NCBI RefSeq assembly: GCF_000013165.1
Contig: NC_007798.1
Location: 186,001-250,000, forward strand
Source: Neorickettsia sennetsu str. Miyayama
GTDB lineage: Bacteria; Pseudomonadota; Alphaproteobacteria; Rickettsiales; Anaplasmataceae
DNA length: 64,000 bases
Reading direction: 5' to 3'
Shown here one piece after another: positions 54,478-62,178 of this stretch. Each line of letters opens with the position of its first letter. The stretch's first letter is position 1. Under the pieces are notes generated by a model. It made no database searches, was not told where the DNA came from, and saw only the letters and a program-made list of their open reading frames with translations. The position numbers and the translations under genes were made by a program.

Positions 54478-55422
54478 TCAGAACATTTTTAATAGGGGAA
54501 TCATATTTTGTTCGGTACCAATTACCAACTCTTCATTTTTGTCTTGCATGCATATGTGTAGTGTATCATGGCTCTTATCTACAAAGTGACGCACCTTCAC
54601 AAGAAATCCATGTACTTTTTGTGCTGTGAGGCCGCTGTCCAGGCTTTTCTCAATCGATGACAGTAAATAACTTGCACCCTGTACTGCTAGGCATATTTTA
54701 CCTTTGGCAATGGATACGTAACCTGGTGAAAGTGCCATTTTTCCACTTATGTTACACCTGTGTTCCGGTGTTGATATATCAAGCTTTTTCACATCTAACG
54801 TATAAGTAGGAGGTCTCTCAGATAAATTTACTAGTGTTATGTCGGTTTCGATTTTTTTTGTACCTTCACCGAGGCTGAGGGTGAGGTCAATGGTACTTTC
54901 TAGTGAGTTTTTCTGTGAATAGCTCATCCTAAAAGCAATGTCGAAGAGCATCGTATCACTTTCAGTGTTTTTGTTCTGTAGATAACACTCTAGGTTGTCT
55001 TTCCTAATTGAAATGGCAAGACCATTTTGCCCAGCTGGCATACTTGATATAGATGCTTCATCGATGTTCTTACAGTGAAACTGTCCATCGACCGCAGAAA
55101 TAACAACTGTTGCAGTTGGATTATTTACTTTTATCTCATTCTTCCAAGGGGCACTGGTGAAGATAAGCTTATCGAACCGCACAAGCAGCGGTTTGTTCAG
55201 GTTATCTATTTTGAGAATCGGCTTTGTGAAGGAAACTCTGGATCTGTACTCGAAAAATCCTTCAAGTTGGTAGCCTGAATATTCAAAAAGTGAGAAACTG
55301 CCTAGTGTGGAAACAATATTATTCTTGAGAGACTGTGTCTTATAGAACCAATATCCCGTGACACAAAAAGCCAAAAGTACAACAAATAAGCAGCAGTAGA
55401 GAAAAAAGCGCGCCTTATCCAT
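54478..55422 (-). CDS. Hypothetical membrane-anchored protein, DUF2125-like
   Basis: A 314-residue protein with one N-terminal membrane helix (about 5-27, WFYKTQSLKNN after it) and a large beta-rich body predicted outside the cytoplasm. The layout and a GYQLEGFFEYRSRVSF-like stretch near residues 50-66 recall the alphaproteobacterial family DUF2125, but I cannot confirm this by eye. There are no enzymatic motifs. It starts 18 bases after fdx and may be the last gene of the isc transcript, though no link to Fe-S assembly is known to me. Confidence 0.65.
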   Translation of the reverse strand: MDKARFFLYCCLFVVLLAFCVTGYWFYKTQSLKNNIVSTLGSFSLFEYSGYQLEGFFEYRSRVSFTKPILKIDNLNKPLLVRFDKLIFTSAPWKNEIKVNNPTATVVISAVDGQFHCKNIDEASISSMPAGQNGLAISIRKDNLECYLQNKNTESDTMLFDIAFRMSYSQKNSLESTIDLTLSLGEGTKKIETDITLVNLSERPPTYTLDVKKLDISTPEHRCNISGKMALSPGYVSIAKGKICLAVQGASYLLSSIEKSLDSGLTAQKVHGFLVKVRHFVDKSHDTLHICMQDKNEELVIGTEQNMIPLLKMF

Positions 55423-55440
55423 GTTTCGGTAAATAAACTC

Positions 55441-55776
55441 TTACTTTATGTTTCTTGTTGCGCTTGGGAGCCTTACTTTGATCCCATCTATGGACTCACG
55501 CATCACAACTTGGCAACCTAACCTTGACGTAGCAGAAAGTCCAAATGCAAGGTCTAGCATGTCATCTTCATCGGCAGAGATAGGAGGCAGCTTGTCAAAC
55601 CATTGTGATTCAACTATCACGTGACAAGTAGAACACGCAAGAGAACCTTCACATGCACCTTCTAAGTCAATACCGTTTTTATGTGCCACCGTGAGAATGG
55701 TTTCTCCTTCGTGAGCAGTGCAATGACGCTCTTTTCCATCTGGTTCAATGAAAGTTATTTTTAGCTCCTTCGACAT
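55441..55776 (-). CDS. fdx: [2Fe-2S] ferredoxin, Isc type
   Basis: Adrenodoxin-like ferredoxin that gives electrons for cluster assembly on IscU. The ligands are C42, C48, C51 (ACEGSLACSTC) and C88 (RLGCQVV). 111 residues, with the acidic helix SADEDDMLDLA that docks reductases. One base separates it from hscA. Confidence 0.96.
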   Translation of the reverse strand: MSKELKITFIEPDGKERHCTAHEGETILTVAHKNGIDLEGACEGSLACSTCHVIVESQWFDKLPPISADEDDMLDLAFGLSATSRLGCQVVMRESIDGIKVRLPSATRNIK

Positions 55777-55777
55777 A

Positions 55778-57559
55778 TCAGGTTTTATTCAGGTCTATTT
55801 CCATTTTCTTAAAAAGAAAGTCTAGTCTTCGCTTCAGGAACGGTTCTGCAACTCGTTCTAGTCCCTCAGTTGCTTTTCTAATTTCGATGCTATCACATTT
55901 TTGTATGCTTCTTGCTATAAGTTGCATATGTTCATCAATTGTTTCTTTTTCGTTGCTGACGAGTAAGGGTTCGTGCTCGGCTAATGCTTTCCTTAGAACC
56001 TGTAAAACACGCTCGGCATGTCTCTGTGCATCTGTTACTGACCTTCTCTTTATGTCTTCTGCGAGGCTAGTTAGGGAATCTTCTACCATCTTCTGCACAG
56101 TTTCTCTTTTTAGGCCATAGTGCGGGTTTATTTCAATTGCTTGTGTCTTTCTTGTGAGCAATTCGGTCGCACTTACCTTCAATATACCGTCTTCATCTAC
56201 GCTAAAGGTAATCTCTATTCTCGCTTTACCCATTGGGAGCGGGGGTAGGTTGTTAAGTGTGAACTCTGCTAAGTACCTATTATCACGAGCGAATTCTCTT
56301 TCTCCTTGTAAGACATGTATCTTAAAAGAAGTTTGACCATCAACTGCGTTGGTTAGTACTTGTGACTGTTTGACTGGAACTGGGGTATCTTTCATGATGA
56401 TTTTTTCCATCGTACCATCAAGAGTCTCTATGCCTAATGAGAGCGGTAGGACGTCTAATAAAAGTACCCTCTTAGGATTCTTACCATTAAGAAAGCTTCC
56501 CATCAATGCTGCGCCGCAAGCAACAATTGTCTCTGGATTGACTCCTGTTACGACTTTTTCTTCCCCGAAAAACGTGGAAACTCTGCTTCTTATCATTGGT
56601 ACCATCGTTGATCCACCAACAAGAAGGAGTCCATCAATATCTCCTACGGAGAGACTGCTTTTTCTGAGAGCGCGTTTCACTATGTTGATTGTTTTCTCTA
56701 CATCCTTTTCTATTATTTTTTCAAATTCATCCAATGTGATTTCAAAACATAGGTTTTGTCCCCGATAGTCAAGGTAGTTTGTTACCCTATTTTGGTGACT
56801 CAACTCCTCCTTGATCTTTATGCAAACCACTAGCAGGGCAGCTTTTTCCTCATCCGTGGGTTCAAGTGCATATTTTTTCAGGAGATGTTCTAACAGTGCC
56901 TGATCAAAGTTATCACCACCAAGGTAATCATCACCATCGGTACAGGAAACCTTAAAAATGCCTTTGTGAAATTCCAAAATTGAAACATCAAAAGTTCCAC
57001 CACCTAAGTCGTAGACGATATATCTGCCTTCTTCTTTTTTCTCGTCAATTCCGTAGAAAAGTGCTGCTGCAGTTGGTTCACTTAACAGACGCACTACATT
57101 TAGCCCGGCAATCGTTGCCGCATCCTTAATTGCCGTGCGGGAAGCGTTATCAAAATATGCCGGAACTGTGACCACAGCCATGTTCACACAGTGTCCAAGA
57201 TATTTTTCAGCTGTTCTTTTTAGAGATGCAAAAATTCTGGACGCATATCCTATTGAGAGAGTGCACATCTCCTGCGGATTGTTTCGTATGCTTCCTGGTA
57301 TACCTGCTTTTTTTGCGATTATCCTCTTTATCGATAGAATGTGACCCCTACATTTCTTTGCTTCCTTTCCAATAATGATGTCCTTGTCTTTCACACCAAT
57401 AACAGATGGAAGAAGGACGTCGCCACCCTCTTGAGGAATAACAACGCATTTGCTACCGTCGAATATACAAACAAGAGAATTGGTCGTTCCAAAGTCTATA
57501 CCTATGATGACTTCACGATCAAGTTTTTGTCTTGGCTCATTGATTGTTATCACTTGCAT
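55778..57559 (-). CDS. hscA: Fe-S assembly chaperone HscA (Hsp70 type)
   Basis: Hsp70 homologue that binds the LPPVK loop of IscU and helps hand over clusters. The ATPase signatures GIDFGTTNSLVCIF (20-33), VYDLGGGTFDVSIL and LLVGGSTMVPMIR are intact, as are the linker VLLLDVLPLSLGIET and the substrate-binding domain. At 593 residues it is near the family's ~615, lacking the EEVD of DnaK. It overlaps hscB by 23 bases. Its J-partner here has lost the HPD motif that normally triggers ATP hydrolysis. Confidence 0.95.
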   Translation of the reverse strand: MQVITINEPRQKLDREVIIGIDFGTTNSLVCIFDGSKCVVIPQEGGDVLLPSVIGVKDKDIIIGKEAKKCRGHILSIKRIIAKKAGIPGSIRNNPQEMCTLSIGYASRIFASLKRTAEKYLGHCVNMAVVTVPAYFDNASRTAIKDAATIAGLNVVRLLSEPTAAALFYGIDEKKEEGRYIVYDLGGGTFDVSILEFHKGIFKVSCTDGDDYLGGDNFDQALLEHLLKKYALEPTDEEKAALLVVCIKIKEELSHQNRVTNYLDYRGQNLCFEITLDEFEKIIEKDVEKTINIVKRALRKSSLSVGDIDGLLLVGGSTMVPMIRSRVSTFFGEEKVVTGVNPETIVACGAALMGSFLNGKNPKRVLLLDVLPLSLGIETLDGTMEKIIMKDTPVPVKQSQVLTNAVDGQTSFKIHVLQGEREFARDNRYLAEFTLNNLPPLPMGKARIEITFSVDEDGILKVSATELLTRKTQAIEINPHYGLKRETVQKMVEDSLTSLAEDIKRRSVTDAQRHAERVLQVLRKALAEHEPLLVSNEKETIDEHMQLIARSIQKCDSIEIRKATEGLERVAEPFLKRRLDFLFKKMEIDLNKT

Positions 57560-58016
57560 AGATCCTTTGTTTTAATTTTTCTAAATATTTGAGTCCCATA
57601 CAATGCGAGCTTGCTGAGTCATAATCTTTGCAATTGAAAGCTTCTTCCATTTGTTGTAGAGCATCGAGGTACATGTTTTCTACTAATGGTAGGACTTCTA
57701 CAGTTCTGCCATTTTCCACTTTTTCTTCTAGTGCGACGATTTGCATGAGTAGTCCAGGACAGCTTTTGTCGGAGAGGTTAGTGTAACCAGATAATTCTAG
57801 TAAGTGTTGTGCTCTATTAACTGGGTCTTTTAAAAGATGATACGCTTTGTTGAGCAATTGAACCTTCTCGTAGATAGCCGAATCTTCCTTAACTGAATTA
57901 GACGTGCTTCTCAATTCTTTTTGCAGAGCGAGATAAGATTTCTCCAGTGAATCTGCTGGGTCAAAAGTGAACCTCTCTTCCAATTCTAGGACCCTGAAAT
58001 AATTTTTCTTTTGCAT
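57537..58016 (-). CDS. hscB: Fe-S assembly co-chaperone HscB without HPD motif
   Basis: Homologue of the J-protein that brings IscU to HscA. The start NYFRVLELEERFTFD, the J-domain helices (YLALQKEL, QLLNKAYHLLKDPVNRAQHLLEL) and the C-terminal three-helix IscU-binding domain can be followed over 159 residues. At the tip between helices II and III, the invariant His-Pro-Asp is replaced by R36-S37-T38 (QKELRSTSN). HPD is needed in known J-proteins to stimulate Hsp70 ATPase. The frame is complete and in the right operon position. It may still act as an IscU adaptor. Confidence 0.9.
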   Translation of the reverse strand: MQKKNYFRVLELEERFTFDPADSLEKSYLALQKELRSTSNSVKEDSAIYEKVQLLNKAYHLLKDPVNRAQHLLELSGYTNLSDKSCPGLLMQIVALEEKVENGRTVEVLPLVENMYLDALQQMEEAFNCKDYDSASSHCMGLKYLEKLKQRIYASDNNQ

Positions 58017-58125
58017 CTCATACGATTGATCTAATTGCGTTTCAAATAAGGAAAGTCCTTGCCTACTCTGCTTAGAGTGGATTTTAGTGCCGCACCTGTC
58101 TCATTCAATTTAGTATTGTACTCAC

Positions 58126-58491
58126 TCAATAGTAAAAACTTTTACCACATCCACATCTTCCTTTCTCTCTGGGATTTTTAAAAACGAACCCACTTTTGAA
58201 TTTTGTTTCTTCATAGTCTATTTTGGTTCCAATAATCCTAAGCATCGTTTTTGGATCAACAAACAATGACACCTTTCCCATAGGAGGTTGTGCTAGCTCT
58301 AGCATTTCATCACATTGTTCTGCTTCTTCAACGTACTCCATACCGTATTCATTTCCACCGCATCCTTTGGAAAGTAATTTTATCCTTATACCAAGGGTTG
58401 GCTTGCCCTTTCTTTTTCTTTCATCGATCAGTTCAACAAACTTCTGAAATGCCAAAGCGCTCACTGCGATGGGTGGTCCATTTAAGTTCAT
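58126..58491 (-). CDS. iscA: Iron-sulfur cluster assembly protein IscA
   Basis: A-type carrier that passes Fe-S clusters to target enzymes. The three ligands are C44 (SKGCGG), C113 and C115 (GRCGCGKSF). 121 residues, slightly longer than usual at the N-terminus. It lies between iscU and hscB. Confidence 0.95.
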   Translation of the reverse strand: MNLNGPPIAVSALAFQKFVELIDERKRKGKPTLGIRIKLLSKGCGGNEYGMEYVEEAEQCDEMLELAQPPMGKVSLFVDPKTMLRIIGTKIDYEETKFKSGFVFKNPREKGRCGCGKSFYY

Positions 58492-58518
58492 CTGAATCTA
58501 GATATGAGGAGCCTTGCT

Positions 58519-58947
58519 TTAGCTTTTGTTCTCTGTATTTTCGTTACCTGCCTCCTCAGTGCTAGAAGTCACCTGTTTCTCTCTAAAATCTTTGATAGCA
58601 GCTTTGATTGCATCCTCTGCCAGCATTGAGCAGTGCATTTTTATCGGTGGGAGACACAAAGTAGATGCGATCTCAGTATTCTTGATTTTTTCGGCTTCCT
58701 CGATGCTTTTCCCGATCAGGTACTCTGTTGCTAAGGAGCTTGATGCTATCGCTGAACCACAACCAAAGGTTTTGAACTTTGCGTCTACAATGCAACCGTT
58801 ATTATCAACTTCGATCTGTAATCTCATTACATCCCCGCAGGCTGGAGCACCCACTAAGCCGGTTCCTACATTTTTTTTGTTCTTGTCAATTGTACCAACA
58901 TTTCTTGGATTGTTGTAATGATTTAATACGGAATCACTATAAGCCAT
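58519..58947 (-). CDS. iscU: Fe-S cluster scaffold IscU
   Basis: The scaffold on which [2Fe-2S] clusters are built. The ligands C37 (with D39), C63, H105 and C106 are all present. The HscA recognition loop reads LPPIK (99-103) against the usual LPPVK. A polar tail of about 20 residues rich in Glu, Asn and Thr ends the 142-residue chain. Confidence 0.97.
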   Translation of the reverse strand: MAYSDSVLNHYNNPRNVGTIDKNKKNVGTGLVGAPACGDVMRLQIEVDNNGCIVDAKFKTFGCGSAIASSSLATEYLIGKSIEEAEKIKNTEIASTLCLPPIKMHCSMLAEDAIKAAIKDFREKQVTSSTEEAGNENTENKS

Positions 58948-59002
58948 AAACGTCCTCCTCCTAAACTAAATATCAATATTACCTATTTTGTAAACCGTTT
59001 GC

Positions 59003-60217
59003 CTAGCTCGTATCCCATTTTATTGAGTTAAGATCTATCCCTTCTTGGGCCATTTCCCATAGAGGGCTCATCTCACGCAGGCGAATGACTTGTTTCACAA
59101 GCAACTCACCAGCCATGATTATTTCTTCCTCTGTGTTGTACCTACCAACCGAAAAGCGTATTGATGAGTGGGCGAGGTCTTCTGCAACTCCAAGTGCTTT
59201 CAGAACGTAGGATGGCTCTAATGATGCTGATGTGCACGCAGATCCGGAGCTAACAGATATCTCTGGGATCGCCATGATTATTGATTCCCCCTCAACATAA
59301 GGGAAACTGATATTAAGGTTGCCAGGTAGCCTTCTTGAGAGATCTCCGTTCAGAACGATATCTGGTATTCCTGCCTTGATTATTTCATACAGTTTATTTG
59401 CTAAAAACTTCACTCTCTTGTTTTCTTCCTCCATGACCCTTGCTGCAATTTCTGCTGCTTTTCCGAAACCAACAATCAAAGGAGTAGGAAGTGTACCGGA
59501 GCGAATACCTCTCTCTTGACCACCTCCACTGAACAGCGGTGTCACCCTTATCCTAGGGTTTTTTCTGCGAATATAAAGTGCTCCAATGCCCATTGGGCCG
59601 TATATCTTATGACCAGAAATGCTCATAAGGGAGATCTGCATTTCTTCCACATCGAGCTGGATTTTACCAAAGGCTTGCGCTGCATCTGTGTGAAAGATTA
59701 TCTCCGCTTCCCTACATATTTGCCCGATCTCTTTGAGCGGTTGCAAGACACCTATTTCGTTATTTGCAGCCATTATAGACACCATCATAGTTGATGGTTT
59801 TATGGCTTTTTTGAGTACGTCCAAATTTACGATGCCGTTTTTCTCAACTGGAAGGTAAGTTACTTCGATTCCACTTGTTTCTAAGTTTCTGCAACTGTCC
59901 AGGACGCATTTATGCTCTGTAGAGAGGGTAATTATGTGATTTTTTTCATTTGAACGATAAAAATTAGCCACCCCCTTGATAGCTAAATTATTTGATTCTG
60001 TTGCACCAGATGTAAAAACGATGTCTTTAGAAGAAGCACCAATAAGGTGTGCAATTTTTTCACGTGCATTTTCCACAGCAGCTTCGGCATGCCATCCATA
60101 TGAATGTGTTCTCGAATGTGGATTGCAAGGACGATCAAAGAGACTGACCATTGCCTCAATGACTTCTGGATCAGGTTTTGTTGTGGATTGATTATCAAGG
60201 AATACTGGCAACTTCAT
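59003..60217 (-). CDS. iscS: Cysteine desulfurase IscS
   Basis: PLP enzyme that takes sulfur from cysteine for Fe-S clusters and tRNA thiolation. The PLP lysine is K204 in [10 protein letters not shown], the mobile catalytic cysteine is C328 in [10 protein letters not shown], and ATESNN lies at 72-77. 404 residues, including the C-terminal [18 protein letters not shown] that contacts IscU. It stands directly after the Rrf2/desulfurase fusion, so two desulfurases lie in tandem. Confidence 0.97.
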   Translation of the reverse strand: MKLPVFLDNQSTTKPDPEVIEAMVSLFDRPCNPHSRTHSYGWHAEAAVENAREKIAHLIGASSKDIVFTSGATESNNLAIKGVANFYRSNEKNHIITLSTEHKCVLDSCRNLETSGIEVTYLPVEKNGIVNLDVLKKAIKPSTMMVSIMAANNEIGVLQPLKEIGQICREAEIIFHTDAAQAFGKIQLDVEEMQISLMSISGHKIYGPMGIGALYIRRKNPRIRVTPLFSGGGQERGIRSGTLPTPLIVGFGKAAEIAARVMEEENKRVKFLANKLYEIIKAGIPDIVLNGDLSRRLPGNLNISFPYVEGESIIMAIPEISVSSGSACTSASLEPSYVLKALGVAEDLAHSSIRFSVGRYNTEEEIIMAGELLVKQVIRLREMSPLWEMAQEGIDLNSIKWDTS

Positions 60218-60254
60218 TTTTCATTTTCCTAATTAAAACTATGTAATAATCGTT

Positions 60255-61823
60255 TTACGCCCTAATGTTGTACAATATCTCCCATGTTGATACAAGCTTT
60301 TTCACTTCTTCTTTTGTATTTGAAATCCCTAAGCTTATTCTAATTGCTGACTTAGCCATATTATTGTCAAAGCCCATTGCGAGCAGCACATGAGATGCTT
60401 CCGGCTGTCCGGATGAACATGCTGATCCATTGCTGACGCATATTCCATGCATATCGAAATGCATTAATTGAGTTGTCCCGTCAATTTCTGGGATGATGAT
60501 GCAACTTGTGTTCGGAAGTCTTTGAGCTTTCTGGCCCACTATGACAGCCGACTTCATGCGTTTTGATATCTCATCCTCCATGTAATCTCTCAAAGATCTT
60601 ATATTTTTCATATTTTTTATAGAGGTATTAATAAACGTTGATGCATTTCCAAATGCAGCTATCGCAGCGAGATTTTCTGTTCCGCTTCTGAGGTTTCTTT
60701 CTTGTCCTCCTCCTAGGATGAGTGGTTTCAGTTCTTTCGAAAGATATTTCCTGTAAACAAGGCACCCGGCACCAATAATGCCTCCCATTTTGTGTGCAGA
60801 AAAGGTAATGAAATCTGGTTGTGTCTCATTAAGTCTACAATAAATTCTGGAAATGGCTTGTGTAGCGTCCGTATGTACCAATGCCCCATGCTTTTTTGCA
60901 ATTTCCATTATGAGGTCTAGGGGTTGTATAACTCCAGTTTCGCTATTTGCTAGACACAGCGACACTAATTTTTGACCATGGTTTTCCAATAGGGCTCTTT
61001 TTAGACTTTCAAGTTTGATAATACCATTTTCATCAACATCGACTTTAATAGGGTTATTGGCAACTTTAAGCGTCGAACTGTGGTCTGTACTGCAAACTAT
61101 ATGGTGGTAATCGCTTGCATTATGGAAAAGCATATTATTTGCTTCTGTTCCAGAAGCAGTGAATACAAGTTCATAGTTTTCTTCGAGGATGAGATTTTTC
61201 TTTATCAGTCTACGGGCTTCTTCAATAACTTCTCTGGCTGCTTGTCCCCGTCTGTGAATTGAGGATGCATTATATGGCAATTTTAAGAGGATACATGCTT
61301 TCTCTACTGCATACCGGAAAGGAGTGGCTGTGGCATTATTATCCATGTATATGATGTCTTCTTGATGGGATTCCAATATTGATCCATTGTGCATGTTCTT
61401 TTCTTGTCTTAGAACATCGTCTGATATGATGTCCTGAAGCGTCACAGACTCAAAAAAATTATTGAACCTTTTCTCTAGAACAACCCATAGATTATGGGTG
61501 CAGCATTTTTTTGCTTCTCCCGTACAGCTTTGCTGCCCATCACCACCACAACGAGTTATTTTAGGAGTATCAGCCACGGCTTTGAGGATTTGCATCAAAA
61601 AGATTGTGTCGGGCTCTTTAGCAAGTCTATAGCCGCCTCCAGGACCCAGTAGAGACTCTAAAATTCCTTGTTTTTTCAGGGGTGGTAAAATTAACTCAAG
61701 GAATTTCTCAGATATCTTTTGTCTTGATGCAATCTCTGAGGTTTTTACGTATTTTCTACCTTTTGAGTGCAATGCGATATCAATAGATGCTGCAATCGCA
61801 TACCTTGTTTTGGCTGTGAGCAT
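60255..61823 (-). CDS. Rrf2 (IscR-like) regulator fused to a cysteine desulfurase
   Basis: A 522-residue two-domain protein. Residues 1-140 are an Rrf2 winged helix: LTAKTRYAIAASIDIAL, SEKFLELILPPLKKQG, GPGGGYRLAK, with Cys at 92, 100, 107 and 108 for a likely Fe-S cluster. Residues 155-522 are a class V aminotransferase-type desulfurase with MDNNATATP, TGTEANN-like SGTEANN, PLP lysine K345 (SAHKMGG) and catalytic C469 (NGSACSSG), so both parts look functional. Such fusions occur in Anaplasmataceae. I start it at the ATG 61823, matching the IscR N-terminus, with AGAGGAG 11 bases upstream; a TTG at 61847 is less likely. It heads the isc operon and probably regulates it. Confidence 0.93.
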   Translation of the reverse strand: MLTAKTRYAIAASIDIALHSKGRKYVKTSEIASRQKISEKFLELILPPLKKQGILESLLGPGGGYRLAKEPDTIFLMQILKAVADTPKITRCGGDGQQSCTGEAKKCCTHNLWVVLEKRFNNFFESVTLQDIISDDVLRQEKNMHNGSILESHQEDIIYMDNNATATPFRYAVEKACILLKLPYNASSIHRRGQAAREVIEEARRLIKKNLILEENYELVFTASGTEANNMLFHNASDYHHIVCSTDHSSTLKVANNPIKVDVDENGIIKLESLKRALLENHGQKLVSLCLANSETGVIQPLDLIMEIAKKHGALVHTDATQAISRIYCRLNETQPDFITFSAHKMGGIIGAGCLVYRKYLSKELKPLILGGGQERNLRSGTENLAAIAAFGNASTFINTSIKNMKNIRSLRDYMEDEISKRMKSAVIVGQKAQRLPNTSCIIIPEIDGTTQLMHFDMHGICVSNGSACSSGQPEASHVLLAMGFDNNMAKSAIRISLGISNTKEEVKKLVSTWEILYNIRA

Positions 61824-62178
61824 GGTGAGGTATTCTCCTCTAGACAAGGGTTATGGAATAATCATGATTCTAACATGCTTCGGTTATATAGTGCACTATC
61901 AAATACCTGTTGGTAGGTATGACATTTATAATTTATAATGTGATTTTTTTGTGGAAAAAACGGTGAGTCGTATCGGTGGTGTGAGGTATCACTGAATAGA
62001 TATGTTTCTGCTTGTAATTGCTCTTCGCATGTCCTCTGTTCTTTCTAGAGGCTGCTTTATTTGCTAAAGTTTGCTTGAAATAAACGCGAATGATTTTGCT
62101 AAAAGTTGAAACTTACCTCACACTGAATGAGGTGTGTGCACTTTTTATTGTCTCTTTGTATACTTGGCGGAGCTTATA
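61824..62178. promoter_or_regulatory. Shared regulatory region of isc and the iron permease
   Basis: A 355-base divergent spacer. The 8-mer GTGAGGTA occurs at 61825-61832 and 61981-61988, and inverted (TACCTCAC) at 62114-62121; CACTGAAT follows two of them (61990-61997, 62121-62128). The right-hand copy forms a hairpin ACCTCA-N7-TGAGGT (62115-62133). A palindrome is listed separately. This repetition suggests operators for one regulator, plausibly the Rrf2 fusion, acting on both sides. Confidence 0.45.
61903..61920. promoter_or_regulatory. Palindromic operator candidate for the isc operon
   Basis: ATACCT, six bases, AGGTAT: a perfect palindrome. On the reverse strand it sits over the -35 zone of a possible TATATA -10 (61885-61890), about 80 bases before the fusion gene. 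Its arms match the outer arms of the E. coli IscR type 1 site as I recall it (ATASYY...RRSTAT), but with a six-base instead of a 13-base centre. Confidence 0.45.
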
